From positions 3,224,001 through 3,288,000 of the forward strand of contig NZ_CP017659.1 of the NCBI RefSeq assembly GCF_015326965.1: a stretch of DNA of 64,000 nucleotides, read 5' to 3'. Of the stretch, positions 42,870 through 51,704 are shown in pieces. A model generated the notes under the pieces. That model made no database searches. It was not told where the DNA came from and saw only the letters and a list, made by a program, of their open reading frames with translations. Source of the DNA: Paenibacillus sp. JZ16 (GTDB taxonomy: Bacteria > Bacillota > Bacilli > Paenibacillales > Paenibacillaceae). How positions within the stretch are numbered: position 1 is the stretch's first letter; every line of letters starts with the position of its first letter. The translations under genes were made by a program, and so were the position numbers.

Positions 42870-44335
42870 TTATGTTTTTTGCATGTCCCGCCATGCCTGC
42901 GCCATCCGCGCAACCCCGTCCTCGATGCTGGATATGCCGAGATGCGAGAAGCCGAAGCAGGCGGCAGGCGGCCCGGGCGCACGATGATAGGCCGCTGCAT
43001 CCCGAAACATGACGCCGCGCTTGCGGGCAGCTTCCTGGAACAGGACATACTCTTCCGCGGAGCGCAGCCAGTTCGCGTAAACATGCAGGCCGGCATCGCC
43101 GGGATGAAGACGAAACAGTTCGGAGGCATGGGTATCCATCGCCTGGCGAAGCGCCCCATACCTCGCGCCGTACAGCCGGGTCATTCTTCTAAGATGCCGA
43201 CCGTACCCCCCTCGCACAATAAAGCGCGCCAGCGCGCGCTGCTCTAATACGGCAGGTGAGATCGGCTCGTACAGAGCCTTGGCCTGCACGACCGCCTCAA
43301 CCAGGCTTGGGGCAGCACGGCATACCCGATGCGGAGCCCGGTGAACATCGTTTTGGAGAACGAACCGACGAAGATGACACGTCCCTCGTTATCCAGCATC
43401 CGCAAGGGCTCAATCGGCTTGCCGCCCCAGCGGAACTCGCTGTCGTAATCATCCTCGATAATAAAGGCCTGGCGGCTTCGTGCCCAATTCAGCAGCGCCC
43501 TTCTTCGCTCCAGCGGCAGGACCGCGCCCGTCGGGTATTGACGGCTGGGGCTTACGACAAGCAGGCCGGCGTCCCAGTCACGCGGTATCAATCCGGCATC
43601 GTCGACGGGGGACGGCAGCGGAATTCCGCCGCTCAGGCTTATACCCCGGTGGATTCCCTGATACCCCGGATCCTCCATCACCACGTGATCGCCGGGATCA
43701 ATCAGCAGCTGAAACATCAGGACAAGCCCCTGCATGGAACCGCTGAAGATCACGATATGCTCGGGATCGGCCTGTATGCCCCGCGTAAAGCGCAGGTGTC
43801 CGGCTATCGCCTGACGCAGTTCGGTATCCCCTTCCGGCGGCGCGCCGTTCTGCAGTTCGATTCCCCCGCTTCCGCCTGCGTAGGATAACGCGCTCCGCCA
43901 CTCCGAATAGGGGAAATCCTCCATGGGCATCCTCGCATTCGCGAAAGAGATCGTACCCGGGGGAGGCTCCTCCAGCAGCTGCTGTGCCGAGATATATTCC
44001 CCGCTCTGGTTCATCAGGCGTTGTCCCCAAGCGGAGAGCACTGGCGCCCGCTCGGCCGATGGCGGCTGGTCTGCCATCGCAGCAATCCCTTCGGCAACAT
44101 AAGTTCCGCTGCCCTGCCGGGATACGACGTAACCCTCGGCCATCAGCATGTCATAACACTGCGCGGCCGATCCCCTGGACACGCCATACAGCTTTGCAAG
44201 CTCCCGTGTCGCGGGAAGTCGGGTTCCTTCCGGCAGCTTGCCGCTATGAATGGCCGCGCGAATTGCGTGGTACAAAGCCAAATATTTATATCGATATTGT
44301 TCCACATAGGTCTCGAATGGCAATCCCAGCTCCAT
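42870..44335 (-). pseudogene. MocR-family (GntR HTH / aminotransferase-like) regulator, frameshifted
   Basis: N-terminal GntR helix-turn-helix (YLALYHAIRAAIHSGKLPEGTRLPATRELAKLYGVSRGSAAQCYDMLMAEGYVVSRQGSGTYV) followed by a fold-type I aminotransferase-like domain (DPGDHVVMEDPGYQGIHRG, IEDDYDSEFRW and the PLP-Lys motif VGSFSKTMFTGLRIGYAVLP). The frame breaks at VLP; one base added in the four-base G-run at plus 43309-43312 gives VLPPSLVEAVVQAKALYEPISPAVLEQ and the remaining C-terminus ending MQKT at 42870, about 488 residues. Divergent from a PPOX gene, the usual MocR/PdxR context, with direct repeats AAATTGG 24 bases apart (44366, 44390) between them. Confidence 0.8.
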
Positions 44336-44365
44336 AATGACGACTCCTCTATTGTTATTTCTTTA

Positions 44366-44396
44366 AAATTGGACTATATAAATTACTCTAAATTGG
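44366..44396. promoter_or_regulatory. Direct repeats between MocR and PPOX genes
   Basis: AAATTGG at 44366-44372 and 44390-44396, 24 bases apart, flanking TATATAAATTA. MocR-type regulators usually bind direct repeats in the divergent promoter region. Confidence 0.5.
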
Positions 44397-44460
44397 CGCT
44401 TTTTCCTTGTCAATGTTCATCGTATGCTGTTAATCAAAATGATAGGGGGAGCGTTTAACC

Positions 44461-45075
44461 ATGAGAAGAGACGAATTTACGATGGAGGATCAACAAGAAA
44501 TTGAGGACTTCCTTAGCGGCATGAGCTTTGGTTTCCTTGGAACAGCCGATGAAGAGGGAATTCCGCGTGTAACGCCATTGAACTACGCCTATGTTAACGG
44601 TGCGTTCTATTTTCATGGCAGCCGGATGGGGGAAAAAATGGACCATTTGCGCCGGACGCCCGCCGTGTGCTTTACCATCGCCGATGAGTATGCACTAATC
44701 CCTTCTTATTTCTCCGATCCGGAGATGGCCTGCCCGGCCACGGCCTACTTTAAAAGTGTAACGGCTGTCGGCGAAGTGGTAATCGTGGATGATCTGGAGG
44801 AAAAAGCCCTTGCGATGGAGGCCCTAATGACTAAACTGCAGCCTGAAGGCGGATACCGCGCCATCGACGCGAATGACCGGGCTTATATCCCCAGACTGAA
44901 AGGGGTAGCCGTCATCAAGCTCGCTCCGCAGCGAATGAGCGCTAAATTCAAGTTCGGCCAGAACCTGAAGCCGGATCGGCTCCAGACCGTAGTCGAAGGG
45001 CTTGAATGCCGCGGCAAGGAGCGGGATGAAGAAACCGCCGGACTGATCTGCAAGTATCACCCTGGACTGCGTTAA
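44461..45075 (+). CDS. Pyridoxamine 5'-phosphate oxidase-like flavoprotein
   Basis: 204 residues with a split-barrel FMN-binding fold: FLSGMSFGFLGTADEEGIPRVTPLNYAYVNGAFYFHGSRMGEKMDHLRRTPAVCFTIAD. Relatives include NimA-type and general stress PPOX proteins. The partner flavin is FMN or F420-like; substrate not known. AGGGGGAGCG precedes the ATG. Divergent from the MocR regulator, which likely controls it. Confidence 0.85.
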   Translation: MRRDEFTMEDQQEIEDFLSGMSFGFLGTADEEGIPRVTPLNYAYVNGAFYFHGSRMGEKMDHLRRTPAVCFTIADEYALIPSYFSDPEMACPATAYFKSVTAVGEVVIVDDLEEKALAMEALMTKLQPEGGYRAIDANDRAYIPRLKGVAVIKLAPQRMSAKFKFGQNLKPDRLQTVVEGLECRGKERDEETAGLICKYHPGLR

Positions 45076-45091
45076 AGCATTACAATTATCC

Positions 45092-45120
45092 GTGACGGTT
45101 CCTGGGGTAGGTGGTATAAT
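45092..45120 (+). promoter_or_regulatory. Promoter of the aminotransferase gene
   Basis: GTGACG (45092-45097), 17-base spacer, TATAAT (45115-45120), 83 bases ahead of the start codon. Confidence 0.65.
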
Positions 45121-45202
45121 GTTAGGCAATGAAAACGTAAAGGCAACTTGTCACCTGCACACTTACCTTAACCAAAAGTATTCGGAAGGAAGGAATCAGT
45201 TC

Positions 45203-46501
45203 ATGAACCCATTGGTTGGTCAATTGAATGGAAAAATGCAAGCCGGCAATCCGCATGTGTACGACATGCTCTCCACACTCGGCAAAGAAATCTACTTCCC
45301 GAAAGAAGGCATACTGAGCCAATCTGCGGAAGCGACGAGCCATGCGAAAAAATATAACGCTACGATCGGTATTGCAACCGAAGGCGGAGTCCCGATGCAT
45401 CTGGGCGTCATCCAGGACAAACTTTCGGCTTACCAGCCGAAGGATCTGTACCCGTATGCCCCTCCGGCAGGCAAGCCGGAGCTGCGCTCCGTATGGCGAA
45501 ACAAGATGATTCAGGAGAACCCTTCGCTTGAAGGCAAGAGCTTCAGCAATCCGATCGTTACGAATGCGCTGACGCATGGTCTTAGCATCGTAGCCGATTT
45601 GTTCGTGGATGAAGGGGACGCCGTTATTTATCCCGATAAGAATTGGGAGAATTATGAGCTGACATTCGGCATTCGCCGCCATGGCATTCATGTAACCTAT
45701 CCTCTCTTCACAGACGATATGAAATTTAACGCCGAAGGACTTCGTCAGGCTCTGCTGAGCCAGAAGGATAAAGGCAAAGCGGTCGTTCTGCTGAACTTCC
45801 CGAACAACCCGACGGGTTATACGCCTGGCGCTCAGGAAGGGGCCGCCATCGTGTCCGCAATCCAGGAAGCGGCCGAAGCCGGTATGAATATTGTGGTTGT
45901 TACGGATGATGCGTATTTCGGATTGTTCTTTGAAGATTCGCTGAAGGAATCACTCTTCGGACGTCTGGCAGGCCTTCACCCTCGCGTGCTTCCTGTGAAG
46001 GTTGACGGAGCGACCAAGGAAGAATTCGTATGGGGATTCCGTGTTGGCTTTATCACGTATGCGGCAGAAGATAAAGACGTGCTGGACGCATTGGAGCAGA
46101 AGACGCTCGGCATTATTCGCGCTACGATATCCAGCGCCTCCCACCCTTCGCAAACCTTTGTGCTGGAGGCGCTGAAGGCGCCGGAATTCCATGAACAGAA
46201 GGAAGAGAAGTTTGCCATCATGAAAGGCCGCGCCAACAAAGTGAAGTCCATTCTTGACAGCGGCAAATACGGCGATGTATGGGAATACTATCCGTTCAAC
46301 TCCGGCTACTTCATGTGCCTGAAGCTGAACACGGTAAATGCCGAGGAGCTTCGTTCCCATCTCATCCATGAGTATGGCGTGGGAACCATCGCCCTTGGCG
46401 AGCATGATCTCCGGATCGCCTTCTCTTGTATTGACGAGGAGTATTTGGAGGATCTGTTCGACCTGGTCTACAAAGGGATTCAAGACCTGCAGAAGGTTTA
46501 A
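45203..46501 (+). CDS. Class I/II PLP-dependent aminotransferase
   Basis: 432 residues from the ATG at 45203 with AAGGAAGGAA upstream. LLNFPNNPTGYTPG, VVTDDAYFGLFF and the cofactor-Lys region DGATKEEFVWGFRVGFITYA are typical. The N-terminal part (EIYFPKEGILSQSAEATSHAKKYNATIGIATEGGVPMHLGVIQDKL) matches a Firmicute subgroup about 430 residues long. Aromatic or branched substrates are possible; nothing here decides it. A terminator follows. Confidence 0.87.
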   Translation: MNPLVGQLNGKMQAGNPHVYDMLSTLGKEIYFPKEGILSQSAEATSHAKKYNATIGIATEGGVPMHLGVIQDKLSAYQPKDLYPYAPPAGKPELRSVWRNKMIQENPSLEGKSFSNPIVTNALTHGLSIVADLFVDEGDAVIYPDKNWENYELTFGIRRHGIHVTYPLFTDDMKFNAEGLRQALLSQKDKGKAVVLLNFPNNPTGYTPGAQEGAAIVSAIQEAAEAGMNIVVVTDDAYFGLFFEDSLKESLFGRLAGLHPRVLPVKVDGATKEEFVWGFRVGFITYAAEDKDVLDALEQKTLGIIRATISSASHPSQTFVLEALKAPEFHEQKEEKFAIMKGRANKVKSILDSGKYGDVWEYYPFNSGYFMCLKLNTVNAEELRSHLIHEYGVGTIALGEHDLRIAFSCIDEEYLEDLFDLVYKGIQDLQKV

Positions 46502-46542
46502 TGATCCGCTGCATCCAACAACATAACCGTTCAAGCATAACA

Positions 46543-46577
46543 AAGACCGGGGAGAATCATCCCCGGTCTTCATTTTT
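46543..46577 (+). terminator. Terminator of the aminotransferase gene
   Basis: Stem AAGACCGGGG / CCCCGGTCTT, then CATTTTTTC. Confidence 0.88.
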
Positions 46578-46673
46578 TCTTCTGCCACAAATAAACGCTC
46601 GCCCATACACATAGACCATTAGCTACATACAATACCGTGTACTACAAATCAACGAACTGAAAGGGGAATGAAC

Positions 46674-46790
46674 ATGGGTGCAGTTGAAGAAGTAAGATAC
46701 GGCGGCGGATACGGCGGTGGATACGGAGTTGGAGCAATCCTGGTTCTCTTTATCCTGCTCGTTATCATCACTCGTTCTTTCTGGGTGTAA
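46674..46790 (+). CDS. YjcZ-family sporulation-type small membrane protein
   Basis: 38 residues: MGAVEEVR-YGGGYGGGYG, then one membrane helix GAILVLFILLVIITRSFWV. Gly/Tyr-rich head plus single C-terminal helix is the YjcZ family pattern, small proteins found in Bacillus and Paenibacillus and often spore-associated. AAGGGGAATGAAC upstream of the ATG. Confidence 0.85.
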   Translation: MGAVEEVRYGGGYGGGYGVGAILVLFILLVIITRSFWV

Positions 46791-46887
46791 TGACAACTAG
46801 ATAACAGCCTAACAGAAATCGCAGGTCGCCACACCACGCACTGCGATTTCTGCAACCGGAATAACCCATACTATAATTACAATAGAA

Positions 46888-46911
46888 GGCCGGGACGTTA
46901 ACGTCCCGGCC
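46888..46911. terminator. Perfect hairpin between YjcZ and EcsB genes
   Basis: GGCCGGGACGTT / AACGTCCCGGCC, a 24-base perfect palindrome. It lies where the YjcZ and ecsAB transcripts converge; the T-tract is weak on both strands. Confidence 0.6.
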
Positions 46912-46920
46912 TCTTCCCAT

Positions 46921-48141
46921 TTATTCGTCGTCATCATCTTCACGTCGGCTCTTCCGGGCAGCAGCGCTTCGGAACAGAAATACAAGCACGATCCCCGCAG
47001 CCAGCGTACCCAATATACGTCCGGGGGCACTCAGGATGTCCGGAATGAGTGGGAGCCACAGGAGGACAGCCCAGAACAGCTGCACCTGGAAGATCAGTTT
47101 CCCTTCATTGTCGCGGCGCGTACCTTCCGGAAGCGGGTAGACATGCAGCCAGAACGATTCCGGGTGAAGCTTTCGCAGCGCAGACAGTTGGAGTCCGATA
47201 ATCATCAGGCTGACCAGATACACAATCGCCGATACCAGACTCTCCCGGGTTGCCCACACAAGAAAGGCACCCAGCAAACCGACCCGAATCAGTATGCCCA
47301 GAATATCACTGCGCGTCAGGCTCTTAATGAGAAGAAAGCGATAGGCGCTTTCCTTCTTCCACGCCAAGCCCTTGCCCCATCCGGACAGCCATTTCCGCGC
47401 ATGGACACGCTGCCCGCGCTGAGGCACATTCACGAACCAGCTCAGCACCATCATCACCCGGCTCGCCTGTCGCTCCTCAACGGCGATGAATCGTTCCCAA
47501 GCAACCAGGTGCCTGGCGGGTACTGACAAGGCCGCAACATACGTGAGGCCAAGCAGCGCCATGAACAGGAGGGCTCGGCCCGTTGGATGCCATAACCAGG
47601 CGGCTAAACTCAGCGCCGGAACGATCCAGCGGAGTACCCTGTAGGCTGCCGCCGCATTCCTTGACACCATAAGCTGCTCCTTCCAGCTGCCGAAGCTTGA
47701 CAGCAGTTTAAACAGCGTCAGAACAACAAACGTTGCCAGCAGCGGTTTTGGCGAAACATCACTGCGTATGTATAGTGGCCATAGGATTAACATCACCAGT
47801 CCCAAACCGATGATTTTATAAATGACGCCACTGAACCATGCTGTACTGAAGTATTCCTTCATCCGGGATTCCTGCGGAATGAGGAACACCGTATCCGCCG
47901 GACGCAGATAGGTGCGGATGCTGCTGTTGATCATGAGGGGCACAAGGAAAATCATCATGATCCAGCGAATCGGCAGATCTGGCGGAATCTGCTGCAGTAG
48001 TGCAGTATACCAGGCAGCGAATGCAATCAGCAGAAACAGAAATACGACGGCTACCCCGCTCTGTATGACATAACCCAGATAGGGGAGAATTTCACCCCAG
48101 AACTGCCCGCGTCGTTTGACATACAGCTCACGCAGGTTCAT
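46921..48141 (-). CDS. ecsB: ABC transporter permease EcsB
   Basis: 406 residues with about eight membrane helices. It starts MNLRELYVKRRGQFWGEILPYLGYVIQSG and contains FLVPLMINSSIRTYLRPADTVFLIP and RKLHPESFWLHVYPLP, as in EcsB. With EcsA it forms a transporter required for protein secretion, processing by SppA/intramembrane proteases and competence in Bacillus. Overlaps ecsA by four bases. Confidence 0.87.
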   Translation of the reverse strand: MNLRELYVKRRGQFWGEILPYLGYVIQSGVAVVFLFLLIAFAAWYTALLQQIPPDLPIRWIMMIFLVPLMINSSIRTYLRPADTVFLIPQESRMKEYFSTAWFSGVIYKIIGLGLVMLILWPLYIRSDVSPKPLLATFVVLTLFKLLSSFGSWKEQLMVSRNAAAAYRVLRWIVPALSLAAWLWHPTGRALLFMALLGLTYVAALSVPARHLVAWERFIAVEERQASRVMMVLSWFVNVPQRGQRVHARKWLSGWGKGLAWKKESAYRFLLIKSLTRSDILGILIRVGLLGAFLVWATRESLVSAIVYLVSLMIIGLQLSALRKLHPESFWLHVYPLPEGTRRDNEGKLIFQVQLFWAVLLWLPLIPDILSAPGRILGTLAAGIVLVFLFRSAAARKSRREDDDDE

Positions 48142-48890
48142 TCGCCTTTACCATCCTGAATCAGCACATTAAACAGCTCCTCCAGCGACATCCCCGGCCT
48201 TCCGGCTTGGTCCTGGATTTCCTTCAGCGTTCCCTGAGCAATGATGCTGCCGCGGTGCAGCACGATGAACCGGTCGCAATAATTCTCAATCGTGGAGAGA
48301 ATATGGGAGCTGAGCAGTACCGAAGCGCCGGACGCCTTCAGCTCCAGCATGAAGTCAAGCAGCGAACGTATCCCGAGCGGATCAAGCCCAAGGAAGGGCT
48401 CGTCAATAATGTACAGCGACGGTCTGGCGACAAACGCGCACATGATCATCACTTTTTGGCGCATACCCTTGGATAAATGCGTGGACAGGCTGTCCATCTT
48501 CTCTTCCATGCGGAACATCTTGGACAGCTGCTCCGAACGCGACTCATAATCTTCACGGGATACGCCATAGGAGCGCGCCGTAAACTCCAGATGCTCGCGT
48601 ACCGTCATCTCCTCATACAGCAGCGGGGATTCGGGGACAAACGCCAAAGCGCCGTGATAAGCTTCGGAATGCTCTGCCCGGCTCTTCCCTTGCACCTGAA
48701 TGCTCCCTTTTTGCGGGTTCATCAGTCCGAGAATATGCTTCATCGTGGTGCTCTTGCCCGCCCCGTTCAGGCCGATCAAACCTACCATCTCACCCGGTTC
48801 AACCTGAAAGGTTACATCATGCAGAACCGGTCGATTCATGCTATACCCGCCGCTTAACCCTTGAACAGACAATACCGGCTGTTCACTCAT
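48138..48890 (-). CDS. ecsA: ABC transporter ATP-binding protein EcsA
   Basis: 250 residues. Walker A GLNGAGKST, signature HLSKGMRQKV, Walker B LYIIDEPFLGLDP, H-loop SSHIL. Typical EcsA and coupled to ecsB. AAGAGGTGATCG precedes the ATG. Confidence 0.9.
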   Translation of the reverse strand: MSEQPVLSVQGLSGGYSMNRPVLHDVTFQVEPGEMVGLIGLNGAGKSTTMKHILGLMNPQKGSIQVQGKSRAEHSEAYHGALAFVPESPLLYEEMTVREHLEFTARSYGVSREDYESRSEQLSKMFRMEEKMDSLSTHLSKGMRQKVMIMCAFVARPSLYIIDEPFLGLDPLGIRSLLDFMLELKASGASVLLSSHILSTIENYCDRFIVLHRGSIIAQGTLKEIQDQAGRPGMSLEELFNVLIQDGKGE

Positions 48891-49009
48891 TATCGATCAC
48901 CTCTTATTCTGAAAAGTCCGGTCCCTATGGATGTCGACCACATCCGATGAATCGGACCCGAAAAACAACATACCGGTTGCAAGCTCCGCATGGATGGAGC
49001 CTGCAGCCA

Positions 49010-50356
49010 TTAGCTCCGTGGAGGCTTATTCTTCAGCCATTTCGGAGCGCCCTTGTTCTTGCGGTCCCGCTCCCTTTCACTCTGACGCTCACCCGAAGCC
49101 TTACCGCTTCCCGCCTTACCATTGGCGCTAGTGGAAGCAGGCTTTCGAGCTGGTTTCTCTTTTCGGGCAGGACCTCCGGCTGACCAACGCGGACCATGTC
49201 CTCGATCGGCCGGTGTAGCACGAGGAGATCTAACCTTCCCGCCATACAGAGCGCGTTCTTCAATCGATATGCCCAGCTCGCGATTGAACTTGCGCATGAT
49301 GAACGTCTGACGGTCCGTTACGAGCGTGATCGCCATGCCGCTCCGACCCATGCGTCCAGTACGTCCTGCGCGATGTGTATAATGCTCGGCGTCAATAGGC
49401 GGATCGTAATTGATGACCATGCCGAGTCCTTCGATATCAAGTCCGCGGGCAGCGACATCGCTAGCCACCAAGAGCTTGGTACGCCCTTCTCTAAACGCAT
49501 TCAAAACCCGGCTTCTAGTCATCTTGTCGGCATCACCATAGATGGCAGCCGCATTTAAGCCGAGGTAGTTCAGCTTCGCTTCAACCTCTGCCAAATCCTC
49601 GGTGGCATTGACGAAGACAATCGCACGGTCGGGATTGTAATGCCGGACTACGCGGCGCAGCATGTCCAACTTGTCACGCTCTTCGGTCACAAAATAATAA
49701 TGCTCCAACGCGGACGGTGTCCGCTGCTCAGGATCAATCCCGATTTCGACCGGCTGATCCATCTCCTTCTTGACGAGCTCTGCCGTCTCCGGACTCACCG
49801 TGGCGGATAAGAATACCAATTGACGATCGCGTAATGCACTGCGCAGAATGCGATCCACATCCCCGGCGCCGCCCAGATTAAATACCTGATCCACCTCGTC
49901 CACTACGATCGTGCTTACTTGGTGCATCTTCAATTTCCGGATTTCGATCAGCTCCCGCACGCGTCCCGGCGTTCCTACGATCAGCTGCGGATGCAGCTTC
50001 AGCTTCTCAATCTGACGCTTGGCCGCGGCGCCCCCGATGAGACCGAGCACACCGATTCCGCGGGCTTCCCCGTAACGCTCGCTCTCTCTCACAATCTGTA
50101 CGGCTAGCTCTTGTGTCGGAGCAAGAATCAATTTCTGTGTTCCCTTGATCTCCGGATCGATGCCCTGAAGCACAGGCAGCAAATAAGCCAGCGTCTTGCC
50201 TGTACCTGTCTGGGAAGTCGCAAGCACGTCCTTGCCTTCGAGTATGGGCGGTATAGCCTCAGCCTGAACGGGAGAAGGCGTGACAATGCCAAACTCCGTT
50301 AATCTGGAGGACAAATCCTCGGCTATTCCTAATGTATGAAATGTAGTTGCAGTCAT
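49010..50356 (-). CDS. DEAD-box RNA helicase
   Basis: 448 residues. Q motif (FHTLGIAEDLSSRLTEFGIVTPSPVQ), motif I SQTGTGKT, PTQELAVQI, TPGRVRE, motif II in the variant form DEVD, SAT, and the helicase C motifs RGLDI and HRAGRTGRMG. The C-terminal ~75 residues are basic and low-complexity (KEKPARKPASTSANGKAGSGKASGERQSERERDRKNKGAPKWLK), likely for RNA binding. Role in RNA folding/decay, perhaps cold response. ATG preceded by AAGGATGG. Confidence 0.9.
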   Translation of the reverse strand: MTATTFHTLGIAEDLSSRLTEFGIVTPSPVQAEAIPPILEGKDVLATSQTGTGKTLAYLLPVLQGIDPEIKGTQKLILAPTQELAVQIVRESERYGEARGIGVLGLIGGAAAKRQIEKLKLHPQLIVGTPGRVRELIEIRKLKMHQVSTIVVDEVDQVFNLGGAGDVDRILRSALRDRQLVFLSATVSPETAELVKKEMDQPVEIGIDPEQRTPSALEHYYFVTEERDKLDMLRRVVRHYNPDRAIVFVNATEDLAEVEAKLNYLGLNAAAIYGDADKMTRSRVLNAFREGRTKLLVASDVAARGLDIEGLGMVINYDPPIDAEHYTHRAGRTGRMGRSGMAITLVTDRQTFIMRKFNRELGISIEERALYGGKVRSPRATPADRGHGPRWSAGGPARKEKPARKPASTSANGKAGSGKASGERQSERERDRKNKGAPKWLKNKPPRS

Positions 50357-50610
50357 ATGTTAGTCCATCCTTTTTTTAGATATCAGAAGTCTATAATTCC
50401 AAAGCGCGTCTGCCTGATATCGCTAGAAAAAACCTTCCGATACATGTGGTTTGTTTACTTCATACGGTGGTAGCAGGCGTGTTTCCTACCAAGTTTTGAT
50501 CACTCTTTTTCATTATATGCCAAAACAGGAGTCCTCACCAAATCAAACATCCTAAACGGCAGTGAACAGCACTTCGAATATGGCATTCGAATAGCTCGTC
50601 ACCGACCTGT

Positions 50611-51495
50611 CTAAGGCAAAAGAGAAAGAAATGACTTGGCGGCAGCAGATAGCGGTATACCTTGAAGCGTTGCAATTCCTATGCTGCGCTCGGGAATCGG
50701 CGGATGGAGCGGCACCTCGATCAGCTGTCCTCCCTGCAATTCCTCGTTAGCATAGTCGCGAATGACAAAAGCCAGTCCAAAGCCGCTCCGGGCAAACTGT
50801 ACCAGCAGCTCAATGCTGCCAAGCTCGAACTCGGGTTTCAGCGTCACTCCCTGCCTCTTTGCATATTGATCGACATAGTTTCTTGTGCTCCCGCCCCTCT
50901 CCAGCATAAGCAGCGGGTAGTTCCCGATATCGCGAAGGGACAAGGGGTGCTGTAACTGTGCCCGCTCCACAAATGATTTCCCGGCAACTAAACAATCATG
51001 GATCGGCGAACTGGCACGAAAATCGATTTGTTTATCGGAGGCCGGTAAATGAACGATGCCAAAATCAATCTTCCCTTCCTTGAGAAGGGACAGCGTTTCC
51101 GGGGTTGTGCGGTTGGAGATGCGGATGCGTATATCCGGATAGGTGGCGTGGAAATACTCCAAATGCGGCAGCAAATAATATTTGCACAACGTATCGCTTG
51201 CTCCAATATTAATTTCGCCGCTATGCAAGTTATGCATGTCCGCAATCGCCTTTTCGCCGATCTCGATAAAGCTGAAGGCCTGCTCGATATAGCGAAACAG
51301 CACATCACCCTCCGACGTGAGTTTAACCCCCTTGGTTGTCCGAAAGAACAGCGGTCCTCCGATCGTTCCCTCCAAATGCTTAATGGTATGGCTGACGGCC
51401 GGCTGGGTGATATGCAGATGCTCCGCTGCCCGCGATAAACTGCCAAGCCGGGCGGTCCAATAAAAGACACGATACCACTCCATATTGATTTCCAT
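50611..51495 (-). CDS. LysR-family regulator divergent from the PurA paralogue
   Basis: 294 residues. HTH (EWYRVFYWTARLGSLSRAAEHLHITQPAVSHTIKHLEGTIGGPLFFRTTKGVKLT) plus a periplasmic-binding-like effector domain. Divergent from the purA-like gene, with a palindrome GATAACGGGAACCCTTATC at 51521-51539 that fits a LysR box. It probably controls the purA-like gene. Confidence 0.9.
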   Translation of the reverse strand: MEINMEWYRVFYWTARLGSLSRAAEHLHITQPAVSHTIKHLEGTIGGPLFFRTTKGVKLTSEGDVLFRYIEQAFSFIEIGEKAIADMHNLHSGEINIGASDTLCKYYLLPHLEYFHATYPDIRIRISNRTTPETLSLLKEGKIDFGIVHLPASDKQIDFRASSPIHDCLVAGKSFVERAQLQHPLSLRDIGNYPLLMLERGGSTRNYVDQYAKRQGVTLKPEFELGSIELLVQFARSGFGLAFVIRDYANEELQGGQLIEVPLHPPIPERSIGIATLQGIPLSAAAKSFLSLLP

Positions 51496-51520
51496 TATGA
51501 TTACCTCGATTTTATCCTAT

Positions 51521-51539
51521 GATAACGGGAACCCTTATC
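51521..51539. promoter_or_regulatory. Candidate LysR box
   Basis: GATAACGGGAACCCTTATC, an inverted repeat of the T-N11-A type between the divergent LysR and purA-like genes, 26 bases upstream of the LysR start. Confidence 0.5.
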
Positions 51540-51704
51540 GAAAGATCAGCTTAGAATTCACCCGTTATCCGTATTCTTCTCTACAGAATCGTATAACATA
51601 AATGAAACTAATGTCTACTATTACTAATATCAATTTTATTTATGATGATGCAACTCATATAATGAGCCCTGTAAAAGAAAAAGACCGTAGGAGGCGAACA
51701 TGCT